Of a stretch of 64,000 nt of DNA, positions 52,819 to 60,399 are shown piece after piece. The stretch is from Bacteroidota bacterium (GTDB taxonomy: Bacteria > Bacteroidota > Bacteroidia > Bacteroidales > JAGONC01): contig JAKLFC010000007.1 of assembly GCA_022711405.1 (NCBI GenBank), positions 62,001-126,000 of the forward strand. Reading direction: 5' to 3'. The position numbers were made by a program, and so were the translations under genes. Each line of letters starts with the position of its first letter. Position 1 is the stretch's first letter. Under the pieces are notes generated by a model. It made no database searches. It saw nothing but the letters and a program-made list of their open reading frames with translations, and was not told where the DNA came from.

Positions 52819-53562
52819 TCAGAGGATGCGTGACATATCCCTGATATTCTCGCCTGATAATACCGGCACAACGCTGGTCAGATTCATTTTAAACGCATAT
52901 TCAAGAACATCATCCGCATGCAGCTGGCTGAGTCTTTTGCGGTGGGAGGCTTTTTCGAAATAGTTCAGGATGTCCTGACTGGCCACACGCCACAGGTCCA
53001 GAGCAGCCTCTGCCGAATCGCATTCCACCGTATAGGTGCCCAGTTGTATTAAGGATTCGGTCAGGGCGCCGCAAAAAACGGAATCTTCCAGGTTGAACTG
53101 GTTCTTCCACCCCGCGCACAACATGACCACCGGCTTACCCTGCCTGATGATCCACCTGCTCAATGCCTGCAGGTTCACAAAGGCACCAATGGCAACCGTT
53201 CCATGTTCCCTTGCCATCTCAATGGCTCGTGTCCCGTTAGTGGTAGTATAGACAATGGTTTTGCCCTTTACTTTTTTTCCCTCGAAATCATACGGAGAGT
53301 TACCGAAATCGGCAAAATCCACCTTCACTCCATTTCGTTCCGCCGCTACAAGCATCCCCTTCTCTTTAAGGTTCATGGCTTCCTGAAGGGTGGCCACGGG
53401 GCGTATCTGAATAGCGCCATGGTGAAGGGCAGAGCAGATCGAGGTGGAAGCCCGGAGGACATCGGTCACCACGATGATACACTCTCCTTTTGTACGAATG
53501 TACTTGAACAGTTTGGGAGAGAAACACACTTCAATGGAGGAGGCAGTTATGTCCATAAGCAA
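52819..53562 (-). CDS. comB: 2-phosphosulfolactate phosphatase (ComB)
   Basis: ComB-family phosphatase, 247 aa. In methanogens it makes sulfolactate for coenzyme M; in bacteria it is thought to serve sulfolactate or other sulfonate synthesis. Conserved parts: VVTDVLRASTSICSALHHGA, PVATLQEAMNLKEKG, LVAAERNG with DFGNSPYDF, TTTNGTRAI, and LCAGWKNQFNLEDSVFCGAL. Start at ATG 53562 or the third codon. No ComA or ComC lies nearby, so the route to its substrate is not visible. It lies 39 bases behind gcvT and may share its promoter. Confidence 0.9.
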   Translation of the reverse strand: MLMDITASSIEVCFSPKLFKYIRTKGECIIVVTDVLRASTSICSALHHGAIQIRPVATLQEAMNLKEKGMLVAAERNGVKVDFADFGNSPYDFEGKKVKGKTIVYTTTNGTRAIEMAREHGTVAIGAFVNLQALSRWIIRQGKPVVMLCAGWKNQFNLEDSVFCGALTESLIQLGTYTVECDSAEAALDLWRVASQDILNYFEKASHRKRLSQLHADDVLEYAFKMNLTSVVPVLSGENIRDMSRIL

Positions 53563-53601
53563 GATGGATTGGTATGGATTATTCGTACTACATGAATAAT
53601 T

Positions 53602-54705
53602 CTATCTCTGGTAAAAAGGGATCTTGACGATCCTGGCTTTTAACGCTTTGCCGCGTATCTCAATGAATATTTCCTTGCCGGGCTCCCAGTAACCATTCTT
53701 CACATATCCCATCCCGATGGCTTTCCTGAGAGTCGGCGCCATGGTACCCGATGTCACCTCTCCAATCGCTTCCCCTGTTTCATTGAGGATCGGATAATGC
53801 TGACGGGGAATGCCCTTGTCGATCAACTCAAATCCTTTCAGTCGGCGCGTCACACCTTCCTGCTTCTGCTGCAGAAGGAGTGCCCGGTCTATGAAATCTT
53901 TATTGTCCGCAAACTTTGTGATCCAGCCAAGACCTGCCTCGATGGGGGAAGTGGTGTCGTTGATGTCATTGCCGTACAGGCAGAATCCCATTTCCAGGCG
54001 AAGGGTATCCCTTGCTCCCAGGCCAATGGGTTTGATTCCGAATTCCTTACCTGCATCAAAGACGGCATGATAGATTTCCCCGGCCACCTCCTTTTTCATA
54101 TAGATCTCACATCCACCTGAGCCGGTGTACCCTGTCGTTGAAAAGAGTACGTCCTTTACACCCGCAAACTCAATGGTCTTGTGTGTGTAGTACTCCATGT
54201 CTTCAACAGATTCCCCGGTCAGTTTCTGCATCGCCTTCAGGGCCAGCGGACCCTGCACAGCCAATTGGGCAAAATCGTCAGAGGCGTTGATCATGTCTTT
54301 CCCTGCCTTCAGTCCCATCCTTTCGCCCTGGAGCATGACCCAGTTCCAGTCTTTTTCAATATTGGCTGCATTGACCACCAGCAGGTATAAACCGTCGCTA
54401 ATCCGGTACACCAGCAGATCGTCCACAATACCTCCCTGCCCGTTGGGAAAACATGAATACTGAACTTTCCCGTCGGTCAGCTTTGAAGCATCATTGGTGG
54501 TAATATACTGTATGAGATCCAGGGCCCTGGGACCACTGATCCAGATCTCTCCCATATGCGAAACATCGAATACACCCACTCCATTGCGAACCGTCTCATG
54601 CTCCGCATTGACTCCTTCAAACTGAACTGGCATCCAATAACCTGCAAACTCAACCATCTTCGCTCCCTGTTGCTCGTGGAACCTGGTAAATGCTGTAAAC
54701 TTCAT
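53602..54705 (-). CDS. gcvT: Aminomethyltransferase (glycine cleavage T protein)
   Basis: Takes the aminomethyl group from the H protein to tetrahydrofolate, giving 5,10-methylene-THF; 367 aa. Characteristic parts: KMVEFAGYWMPVQFEGVNAE, GVFDVSHMGEIWISGP, FCLYGNDINDTTSPIEAGLG with the catalytic Asp, and TTGYTGSGGCEIYM. C-terminal barrel: EVTSGTMAPTLRKAIGMGYV. The folate-binding residues are in place. The other glycine cleavage genes are elsewhere, as is common in Bacteroidota. It has a -7 box 26 bases before its ATG. Confidence 0.96.
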   Translation of the reverse strand: MKFTAFTRFHEQQGAKMVEFAGYWMPVQFEGVNAEHETVRNGVGVFDVSHMGEIWISGPRALDLIQYITTNDASKLTDGKVQYSCFPNGQGGIVDDLLVYRISDGLYLLVVNAANIEKDWNWVMLQGERMGLKAGKDMINASDDFAQLAVQGPLALKAMQKLTGESVEDMEYYTHKTIEFAGVKDVLFSTTGYTGSGGCEIYMKKEVAGEIYHAVFDAGKEFGIKPIGLGARDTLRLEMGFCLYGNDINDTTSPIEAGLGWITKFADNKDFIDRALLLQQKQEGVTRRLKGFELIDKGIPRQHYPILNETGEAIGEVTSGTMAPTLRKAIGMGYVKNGYWEPGKEIFIEIRGKALKARIVKIPFYQR

Positions 54706-54731
54706 AATGATATTATTTAGAGTTAATACGG

Positions 54732-54739
54732 CAAAAATA
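54732..54739 (-). promoter_or_regulatory. -7 box for gcvT
   Basis: CAAAAATA reads TATTTTTG on the minus strand, matching TAnnTTTG, 26 bases before the gcvT ATG. Confidence 0.5.
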
Positions 54740-54807
54740 CGAAAAGGACACGAAAATAGTCACACCCACAGGGTCACATTTTATTGTATTCAGGGATTAA
54801 CCCTTGA

Positions 54808-56760
54808 ATGATATCAATCCTGATGAGAACAAGATCCACCACCCATAAAGGTTCACACGAACACGCCACCGGGGAAAAAACCTCAGTGCAGTTCCTTATG
54901 CCTGCCATTCTCGCTCTTCTCACATTCCTGACATTTTACCCGGTGATCCATAACGATTTTGTGAATTACGATGATCACAAACTGATCACAAGGAATCCGC
55001 TTATCATCCAGGGTAAACATGTACCGGTAAAGGATCTATTGTTAAAAAATTTCCACAGTCCTCATTTCAAGCCACTTGTCCTGATGTCCTGGAATCTTGA
55101 ATACCGTCTGTCGGGCATTGAACCGAAGATCTTTCACCTCAACAACCTTCTGCTGCACGTCTGCAATGTGTTGCTGGTGTACAGCATCGGAGTCATGTTT
55201 GCCGGCATGATGGCAGGCAATCGCAGGATCAGGTACGGATCCTGGCTGTACAGAAGATTACCTTTTGTGGTCGCGATGCTGTTTGCGCTGCATCCCCTTC
55301 ACGTGGAAACCGTTGCCTGGGCCTGCGGGCGGAAAGACCTGCTTTATGCTTTATTTTATTTGATTTCTATTCTGTGTTACCTGAAATATACGGATAAGGG
55401 TAAACCTGTGATGATCATTCTCTCCGCATTCATGTACCTGCTCGTCATCGGATCCAAGTCTATGGGGATCACCCTGCCGGCCGTTCTTTTCCTGATCGAC
55501 AAAGTGTCCGGACGTAGACCCTCCTTTCGTATTCTTTATGAAAAGAGCCTCCACCTTGCCGTTCTGCTTTTCGCCTTCTATGCATACGGCCTTACCGGTA
55601 GTTTTAATTTTTATGCCACAGGGTTGACGGCGGGGATCGTGAACCAGGGATTCGGATCGTATCCCGAACATCTGACTGACCTTCCCTCCGGTTATGTTCG
55701 CATATTGATCATCTCCACTCGCATACTATTGTGGATCAAACACATACTGATACCAGCAGGGCTTTCTCCCCTGTATTCAGAAAAGATCTTACTGGACAAA
55801 TCGGATTATCAGATACATTTTAATATTGTACTCATGGCAGGGTTGATCCTGTCCATCCTTTTATTACGAAAAAAAGTTCCTGCACTCGTCCCCGGGTTCC
55901 TGTTCTTTATCATTACCCTATCACCTGCCCTATCGATCGCAGAGCGCGGCATGGGCGTGTTCATTCCGGATCGCTATACGTACCTGCCACTCATCGGGAT
56001 ACTGGTGCCACCGATAACAATCATCACCGGGTATTTATACAGGAAAAATAAATTACGTCCTCTTGCTTATCTACTGGTTGTTTCTGTCATCATTTGTTTC
56101 AGCCTCACTTCATACCGTCTGTGCACCCGATGGCATGATACCGAAACTCTTTGGTCGTATGTGCTGGAGCGTCACCCCGAAGAAGCTGCAGCATGGAATG
56201 CGAGAGGGACATTCTATCATGAGAAGGGTGATACCATCAGGGCGCTGCATGATTATAACATGGCCATTGCCATGGATCCCACTTTCTACTGGGCTTACAA
56301 CAGCCGGGCAAAGATCTATTCGCGGCTGGGGCAACTGGATGAAGCACTTCGTGATTTTTTGCTCATCACAAGAGTTGATCCCTGGTTCACGGAAGCATTT
56401 ACAAACCTGGGCGCAGTCTACGGGCTGAAAGGCCAGTACCAGTTATCACTGACCGCGTTGAACAGGGCTCACAGGCTTAAACCGTCAGATCCCGACGTTC
56501 TTCTCAACCGTGGAGTGACGTTCTTTCATTTGAATGATTATGAAAACTGTATCAGAGATCTAAACTCCTATCTTCATCTACGGCCGGATAACGCAGAGGT
56601 GATCAATACCGTCGGGGTCTGCTATCTCAGGCTGGGACAGGTTGATAATGCAGAGTTGGAATTTAACCATGCGCTCCAACTCAAGCCGGATTTTGAAGTC
56701 TGCCGGAACAATCTTGATCATTCCTTAAAGATCAGAGAGCAAAGAGTAAAAAGCAAATAG
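54808..56760 (+). CDS. TMTC-like multi-spanning membrane protein with TPR repeats
   Basis: A 650-aa membrane protein. The first 450 residues hold about ten helices of a GT-C type transferase, with the early acidic motif DFVNYDDHKLITRNP, HPLHVETVAWACGRKDLL, and ERGMGVFIPDRYTYLPLIGI. The last 200 residues are five or six TPR units (AAWNARGTFYHEKGDTIRAL; EAFTNLGAVYGLKGQYQLSL; EVINTVGVCYLRLGQVDNAE). This layout matches animal TMTC O-mannosyltransferases and their bacterial relatives. A glycosyltransferase using a lipid-linked sugar is likely, but donor and target are unknown. It converges on the HMA gene. Start ATG 54808 or the sixth codon. Confidence 0.85.
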   Translation: MISILMRTRSTTHKGSHEHATGEKTSVQFLMPAILALLTFLTFYPVIHNDFVNYDDHKLITRNPLIIQGKHVPVKDLLLKNFHSPHFKPLVLMSWNLEYRLSGIEPKIFHLNNLLLHVCNVLLVYSIGVMFAGMMAGNRRIRYGSWLYRRLPFVVAMLFALHPLHVETVAWACGRKDLLYALFYLISILCYLKYTDKGKPVMIILSAFMYLLVIGSKSMGITLPAVLFLIDKVSGRRPSFRILYEKSLHLAVLLFAFYAYGLTGSFNFYATGLTAGIVNQGFGSYPEHLTDLPSGYVRILIISTRILLWIKHILIPAGLSPLYSEKILLDKSDYQIHFNIVLMAGLILSILLLRKKVPALVPGFLFFIITLSPALSIAERGMGVFIPDRYTYLPLIGILVPPITIITGYLYRKNKLRPLAYLLVVSVIICFSLTSYRLCTRWHDTETLWSYVLERHPEEAAAWNARGTFYHEKGDTIRALHDYNMAIAMDPTFYWAYNSRAKIYSRLGQLDEALRDFLLITRVDPWFTEAFTNLGAVYGLKGQYQLSLTALNRAHRLKPSDPDVLLNRGVTFFHLNDYENCIRDLNSYLHLRPDNAEVINTVGVCYLRLGQVDNAELEFNHALQLKPDFEVCRNNLDHSLKIREQRVKSK

Positions 56761-56797
56761 CAAAAGTATTTTGAATTTTACACTTTGATCTTTGAAA

Positions 56798-57154
56798 TTA
56801 ATCATGTCCACCTTTCTGGCAACATTTGGGTAATTTTGAATATGCCTCCGGATCTGCAGGAACATCATCCGCATCGTACCCGATCTTTGATATGGCTGTA
56901 CGAATCTTTTCAGGTGTCGTCTTATCCTGATGGTAAGTGACAGTAACTGTCTTCGCTTTAATATCCACATCAATGTCCTTAATTCCTTTTTCAAATGACA
57001 AATCATTCAAAATTCGTTCTTTACACATCTCACATTGAAGTGAAACTTTGATTTCTATTTTCTTAATTTTAGATGTATCCTGTCCATAAGTTAAATAAGA
57101 AATCATAGTTAACAGTTCAATAAAAATTATTATTTTAATTAATCTATTTTTCAT
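56798..57154 (-). CDS. Exported heavy-metal-associated (HMA) domain protein
   Basis: A 118-aa protein with a signal peptide (IKIIIFIELLTMISYLTYG) and one HMA domain: the CxxC metal site is Cys41-Cys44 in VSLQCEMCKERI, then DIDVDIKAKTVTVTYHQDKT and a final helix. The tail ends KCCQKGGHD, a second Cys/His cluster. It would bind Cu(I) or another soft metal in the periplasm. It is the last gene of a metal operon with the TonB receptor and a Cys-rich protein. The gene and its upstream spacer are much richer in A and T than their neighbours. Confidence 0.88.
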   Translation of the reverse strand: MKNRLIKIIIFIELLTMISYLTYGQDTSKIKKIEIKVSLQCEMCKERILNDLSFEKGIKDIDVDIKAKTVTVTYHQDKTTPEKIRTAISKIGYDADDVPADPEAYSKLPKCCQKGGHD

Positions 57155-57230
57155 TTTTTATAAAAATATTTATTGATAAAAATATATATTTATTTATCAG
57201 TCAATCAAACTTATCCCTTGTCCCTTATCC

Positions 57231-59444
57231 CTATATTTTAACCCTTATGCCGGCATAGAATTTCCGTCCCACGACCGGGCCCCATACCTGGCTGGCGTCG
57301 AAATATTCCCCGAATGGATCATCGGCTCCGATGATGGGATCCTTTTGCGTGTAACCTGTGAGGTTCTCAGCGCCCAGATAGATGTCCCATTTGCGGAAGA
57401 ATTTCGATACTTGTGCATTCAGCAGCGCATACACCGGCGAGGTGTCAGGTCGCTGATACGGTTCCGGATTAAAGTGTGTATCTTCCAGGCGGCTATCACC
57501 GTTGAGCTGGGCGGTTATGTCAAACTGCCACTTGTTCAGCTTAGTCTTATAACTGGCGGTGAAGAGCCCCTTATACTTGTTCACCAATGGCTTACGTATG
57601 AGTTCCCCGTTATAGGTCGACCTGACATCGTTCAACCGGAATGCAAGCAGCAGATCAAGCCTGTCGACAGGATTGACAGAAGCTTCGACCTGAAAACTGT
57701 TGGAATAGGATTTCCCTGACAGGTTGTAAAAGAAAATATGTTTCGGATCGCTTTCCATATCCATGATCACCTGGTTGATGAATTGGGTCCGGTAATAATC
57801 CGCGCTCAGGGATAATTCTCTCCTGCCAAGTTCAAAGTGCCGGTTGACCGATACTCCAAAATTCCATGCCACTTCCTGATCCAGAGGGCCATCGATCTCC
57901 ACTGTCCGGGAAGAGACAAGGATGGCCATATTCTCGGGGAAAATATGGGCGGTACGTGAGCCCTTTCCCGCTGACAGTCGGATTGTCGTATGTTCATCCG
58001 GATGGTACTTGAGGTGTAACCGCGGTGTGAAGAATGCACCGAACTGCGAATGGTGATCCAGGCGTATGCCGGCCAGTACCGTCAGCTTGTCGGGAATCGT
58101 AAATGTATATTCTGTAAAAATCCCGGGAACCATTTCCCTGGTCAAGAAGGCACTGTCGTTGAACACCTCATCGAAATCGTCGTAGTTCAGGCTCCAGCCT
58201 GCATTTATCTTATGGTCAATGGTATGGATATAGGTGCTGAAGATGAAATTGGAGTGCCAGCTTAACTGGTCGCCAGAATAATTGTTGAGACCGAAAAGAT
58301 TCTGTTGGTCGTGGTACGAGAAGCTGTTGATAAATCCAAAGCTTGTTTCCTTCCTTTGTTCAAACACCCTGCCGATCTTAGCAAACGCCTCGTAGCGACG
58401 CGTATCAACCTTGATCCCGTAAATGCCCGGCTGTTCCTCCTGGCTTTTTTCCGGATCATAATCCATCTGGCCGCTTATCCGCTCTTCGTCCAGCACTTTT
58501 GCGCCAAACTGTATGTGCCATGGTTTTTTTCCCTGGTACTCCCACCTGTTGAAAAAGTTGAACTGCTTTACCAGCGGCTGATCGATGAAAGAATCATGGT
58601 TCATGTCCTCCCGGATGAACCGTTGATCATAATGTCCGAAAAGGGCTGTGCTCCAGTGATCGTTGAGCTTTAGTGCCCCGTTGGCATTTGCCTCCAGCCT
58701 GCCCATGTGGTCACCAAAAAGGTTGAGATAGAATTTTTCGCTGTTTGAAGGTTTTTTGTACTCGACGTTGATCTGTCCGGTGATCGATTCATAACCGTTC
58801 ATGACCGAGGAAGCACCTTTCGACACCTGGATGGACTCCATCCAGGGACCGGGGACGTAACTCAATCCGTAGGTTGATGCCAGTCCACGAAGATTTGGAA
58901 AGTTCTCCGACATCATCTGCGTATATGCGCCAGCCAGTCCGAGAAGTTGAATTGTTTTTGCACCGGAAATGGCGTCTGCATAGTTGACATCCACCGAAGC
59001 ATTGGTTTCAAAACTTTCAGAAAGATTGCAGCAGGCCGCTTTTAGCAGCTCTCCCGAAGTGATGACCTCCGTGGCGATGGGATTCATCCTGGAAATGAAC
59101 CGGTCGGGTTGCCAGGCGGAGATGACGGTTTCCGCCAGGTTGGCTGCTGCCGCCAGAATGACCTCCACACGCTGCTGATCGGCGGCGATGGATAACGTAT
59201 CGCTCTGGTAGCCTACGTAGCTGATGACCAGCGTATTCTTTCCCTGCTCCGGCCTGGAGATCTCAAACCGGCCCTGCAGATCGGTGGCGATGCCCTGCAT
59301 GTTTTCCAGCCAGTACACGTTTGCACCTGGCAGGGGACTTTTATCTTTTTCCTTCATTTCATAAACGACTCCCGATAGTTTTTGGGCGACGATGAAGTGG
59401 GGTGCTGCGAACAGGATCAATATGAACAGGAGAATGCGTTTCAT
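57231..59444 (-). CDS. TonB-dependent receptor with CarboxypepD_reg-like domain, metal-linked type
   Basis: Outer-membrane transporter, 737 aa. Signal peptide to about residue 20; carboxypeptidase-regulatory-like domain (LSGVVYEMKEKDKSPLPGA; ISYVGYQSDTLSI); plug with a Cys pair, LKAACCNLSESFETNASVDV, and IQVSKGASSVMNGYESITGQ; then the barrel. The ACCNLSESFETN wording belongs to a receptor group found beside HMA and Cys-rich proteins, suggesting copper or another metal chelate, but this is inferred from the neighbours. Start set at ATG 59444 (MKRILLFILI), six codons inside the open frame. It is preceded by the Cys-rich gene and followed by the HMA gene. Confidence 0.9.
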   Translation of the reverse strand: MKRILLFILILFAAPHFIVAQKLSGVVYEMKEKDKSPLPGANVYWLENMQGIATDLQGRFEISRPEQGKNTLVISYVGYQSDTLSIAADQQRVEVILAAAANLAETVISAWQPDRFISRMNPIATEVITSGELLKAACCNLSESFETNASVDVNYADAISGAKTIQLLGLAGAYTQMMSENFPNLRGLASTYGLSYVPGPWMESIQVSKGASSVMNGYESITGQINVEYKKPSNSEKFYLNLFGDHMGRLEANANGALKLNDHWSTALFGHYDQRFIREDMNHDSFIDQPLVKQFNFFNRWEYQGKKPWHIQFGAKVLDEERISGQMDYDPEKSQEEQPGIYGIKVDTRRYEAFAKIGRVFEQRKETSFGFINSFSYHDQQNLFGLNNYSGDQLSWHSNFIFSTYIHTIDHKINAGWSLNYDDFDEVFNDSAFLTREMVPGIFTEYTFTIPDKLTVLAGIRLDHHSQFGAFFTPRLHLKYHPDEHTTIRLSAGKGSRTAHIFPENMAILVSSRTVEIDGPLDQEVAWNFGVSVNRHFELGRRELSLSADYYRTQFINQVIMDMESDPKHIFFYNLSGKSYSNSFQVEASVNPVDRLDLLLAFRLNDVRSTYNGELIRKPLVNKYKGLFTASYKTKLNKWQFDITAQLNGDSRLEDTHFNPEPYQRPDTSPVYALLNAQVSKFFRKWDIYLGAENLTGYTQKDPIIGADDPFGEYFDASQVWGPVVGRKFYAGIRVKI

Positions 59445-59450
59445 AGGTTT

Positions 59451-59486
59451 TATTTTAGGCACTGAGGCGCAAAGGCACAGAGTGAT
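59451..59486. repeat. GGCACTGAGGCGCAAAGGCACAGAG word remnant
   Basis: The words GGCACTGAGG, GCGCAAAGG and GGCACAGAG resemble the CACGGAG words at 2834-2938, but with no complementary arm. The rest of this 105-base spacer shows nothing clear. Confidence 0.35.
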
Positions 59487-59549
59487 ATTAGGGGAAAGAT
59501 TAATAATGTAAGATTGAAAATGGCAGGTTGCCGATTGCAGATGCCTGGG

Positions 59550-60035
59550 TTAGCAGTCGATCCTACGCTGGTGCAGAAGATTCAGGAGATCTTTGCCACT
59601 GATGTGGGTACCCGGAGGTGCGTCATATTGATAAGGTTGTCCTGAATTCAGAATGAGGGAAGATTCATTCGAGTCAATATCATCAGAAAGCAAGGCATAG
59701 TGCAGGACTGGATCCTGCTTGATCTGCCTGTCAAGGTCCGTATCAAGCCTGATGAATAGATGTTCTGTTGTGCAACAATCGGATGTTTTAAAGCGGATGG
59801 AGCCTGTACAGCTGTTTTCGGTACTGGTGCAGCAGGACGTGTGATCTGTTGGTCCGGTACCGCAGCATCCGGTCATGGTCTCGTCATGGGTGCAGCAGCT
59901 CGCTGAAGGAGTTGCAGTCACGTACTGCAGATCCTTGCAGGAGCAATGATGCATGTAAATGTTCACACCACTGACAGAGAACAGGAACAATCCTGACAGC
60001 AACACCAACATGCTATTTTTTAAAAATCTGCTCAT
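59550..60035 (-). CDS. Exported Cys-rich HYC_CC_PP-like protein
   Basis: A 161-aa exported protein. Signal peptide (FLKNSMLVLLSGLFLFSVSG), then YMHHCSCKD, and paired cysteines in SASCCTHDE, TGCCGTG, TSCCTST and TSDCCTTEH, the pattern of the HYC_CC_PP family seen in Bacteroidota metal loci. The C-terminal half is acidic and without Cys until the last residue. Soft-metal binding or sensing is likely. Start set at ATG 60035 (MSRFLKNSM); the open frame extends to 60065, but a -7 box at 60049-60056 covers it. First gene of the metal operon. Confidence 0.8.
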   Translation of the reverse strand: MSRFLKNSMLVLLSGLFLFSVSGVNIYMHHCSCKDLQYVTATPSASCCTHDETMTGCCGTGPTDHTSCCTSTENSCTGSIRFKTSDCCTTEHLFIRLDTDLDRQIKQDPVLHYALLSDDIDSNESSLILNSGQPYQYDAPPGTHISGKDLLNLLHQRRIDC

Positions 60036-60048
60036 GAGAAAAACGCTG

Positions 60049-60056
60049 CAAATATA
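60049..60056 (-). promoter_or_regulatory. -7 box for the metal operon
   Basis: CAAATATA reads TATATTTG on the minus strand, matching TAnnTTTG, 14 bases before the ATG at 60035. Confidence 0.55.
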
Positions 60057-60062
60057 ACCATC

Positions 60063-60076
60063 CATTTTTAAAAATG
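60063..60076. promoter_or_regulatory. 14-bp perfect palindrome upstream of the metal operon
   Basis: CATTTTTAAAAATG is a perfect dyad 6 bases upstream of the -7 box, in the spacer where a repressor could block RNA polymerase. The sequence is simple A/T and could arise by chance. Confidence 0.35.
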
Positions 60077-60129
60077 TTGTTAGGAAAATGTTAACATATC
60101 AAAAAAGGCCTGATAACCTTGTGTTCCGG

Positions 60130-60159
60130 TTGACAGAAATGAAAAAAACGTTAATTTTG
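60130..60159 (+). promoter_or_regulatory. Promoter of tRNA-Leu
   Basis: TTG at 60130-60132, a 19-base spacer and TAATTTTG at 60152-60159 form a full Bacteroidota -33/-7 promoter. The tRNA begins 32 bases after the -7 box. Confidence 0.75.
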
Positions 60160-60190
60160 CAGTTCAAAAAACAAAGCCAGCAGGATGCAT

Positions 60191-60272
60191 GCGGATGTGG
60201 CGGAACTGGCAGACGCGTCAGACTTAGGATCTGATGCCGCAAGGCGTGGGGGTTCGAGTCCCTTCATCCGCA
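60191..60272 (+). tRNA. tRNA-Leu (anticodon UAG)
   Basis: An 82-base class II tRNA. The acceptor arms GCGGATG (60191-60197) and CATCCGC (60265-60271) pair perfectly, with discriminator A at 60272. The anticodon arm CAGAC-TTAGGAT-CTG shows anticodon TAG, reading CTA and other CUN codons. A long variable arm (TGCCGCAAGGCGT) marks the Leu/Ser class, and the T arm has GGTTCGAGTCC. CCA is not encoded. A matching promoter stands upstream. It probably has its own transcript, though tig follows 128 bases on. Confidence 0.93.
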
Positions 60273-60279
60273 CAAAAAG

Positions 60280-60366
60280 CTTCAAGTTACAAGTTTCAAG
60301 CGTCAAGCTCATTCCTCTGAGCCTGAAATCTAAAACTTGTAGCTTGCAGCTTGCAGCTCAAAGCTG
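60280..60366. repeat. CAAGTTTCAAG / GCTTGCAGC word repeat with inverted arms
   Basis: Left arm: AAGCTTCAAG, TTACAAG, TTTCAAG, CGTCAAGCT. Right arm: AACTTGTAGC, TTGCAGC, TTGCAGC, TCAAAGCTG. The right arm is roughly the complement of the left, so a loose hairpin can form between the tRNA and tig. It shares the word TTGCAAG with 17343-17408. Confidence 0.7.
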
Positions 60367-60399
60367 AGGGCCACTAACATCATATGTAACAAGAATCCC

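Noticed and set aside
55294..55310. CTTCACGTGGAAAC resembling a parS site
   Set aside because: It deviates from the 16-bp parS palindrome in both halves, lies inside the TMTC-like gene and is far from parAB.
60185..60367. Short plus-strand frame over the tRNA
   Set aside because: It reads through tRNA-Leu and the word repeat after it; not a protein gene.
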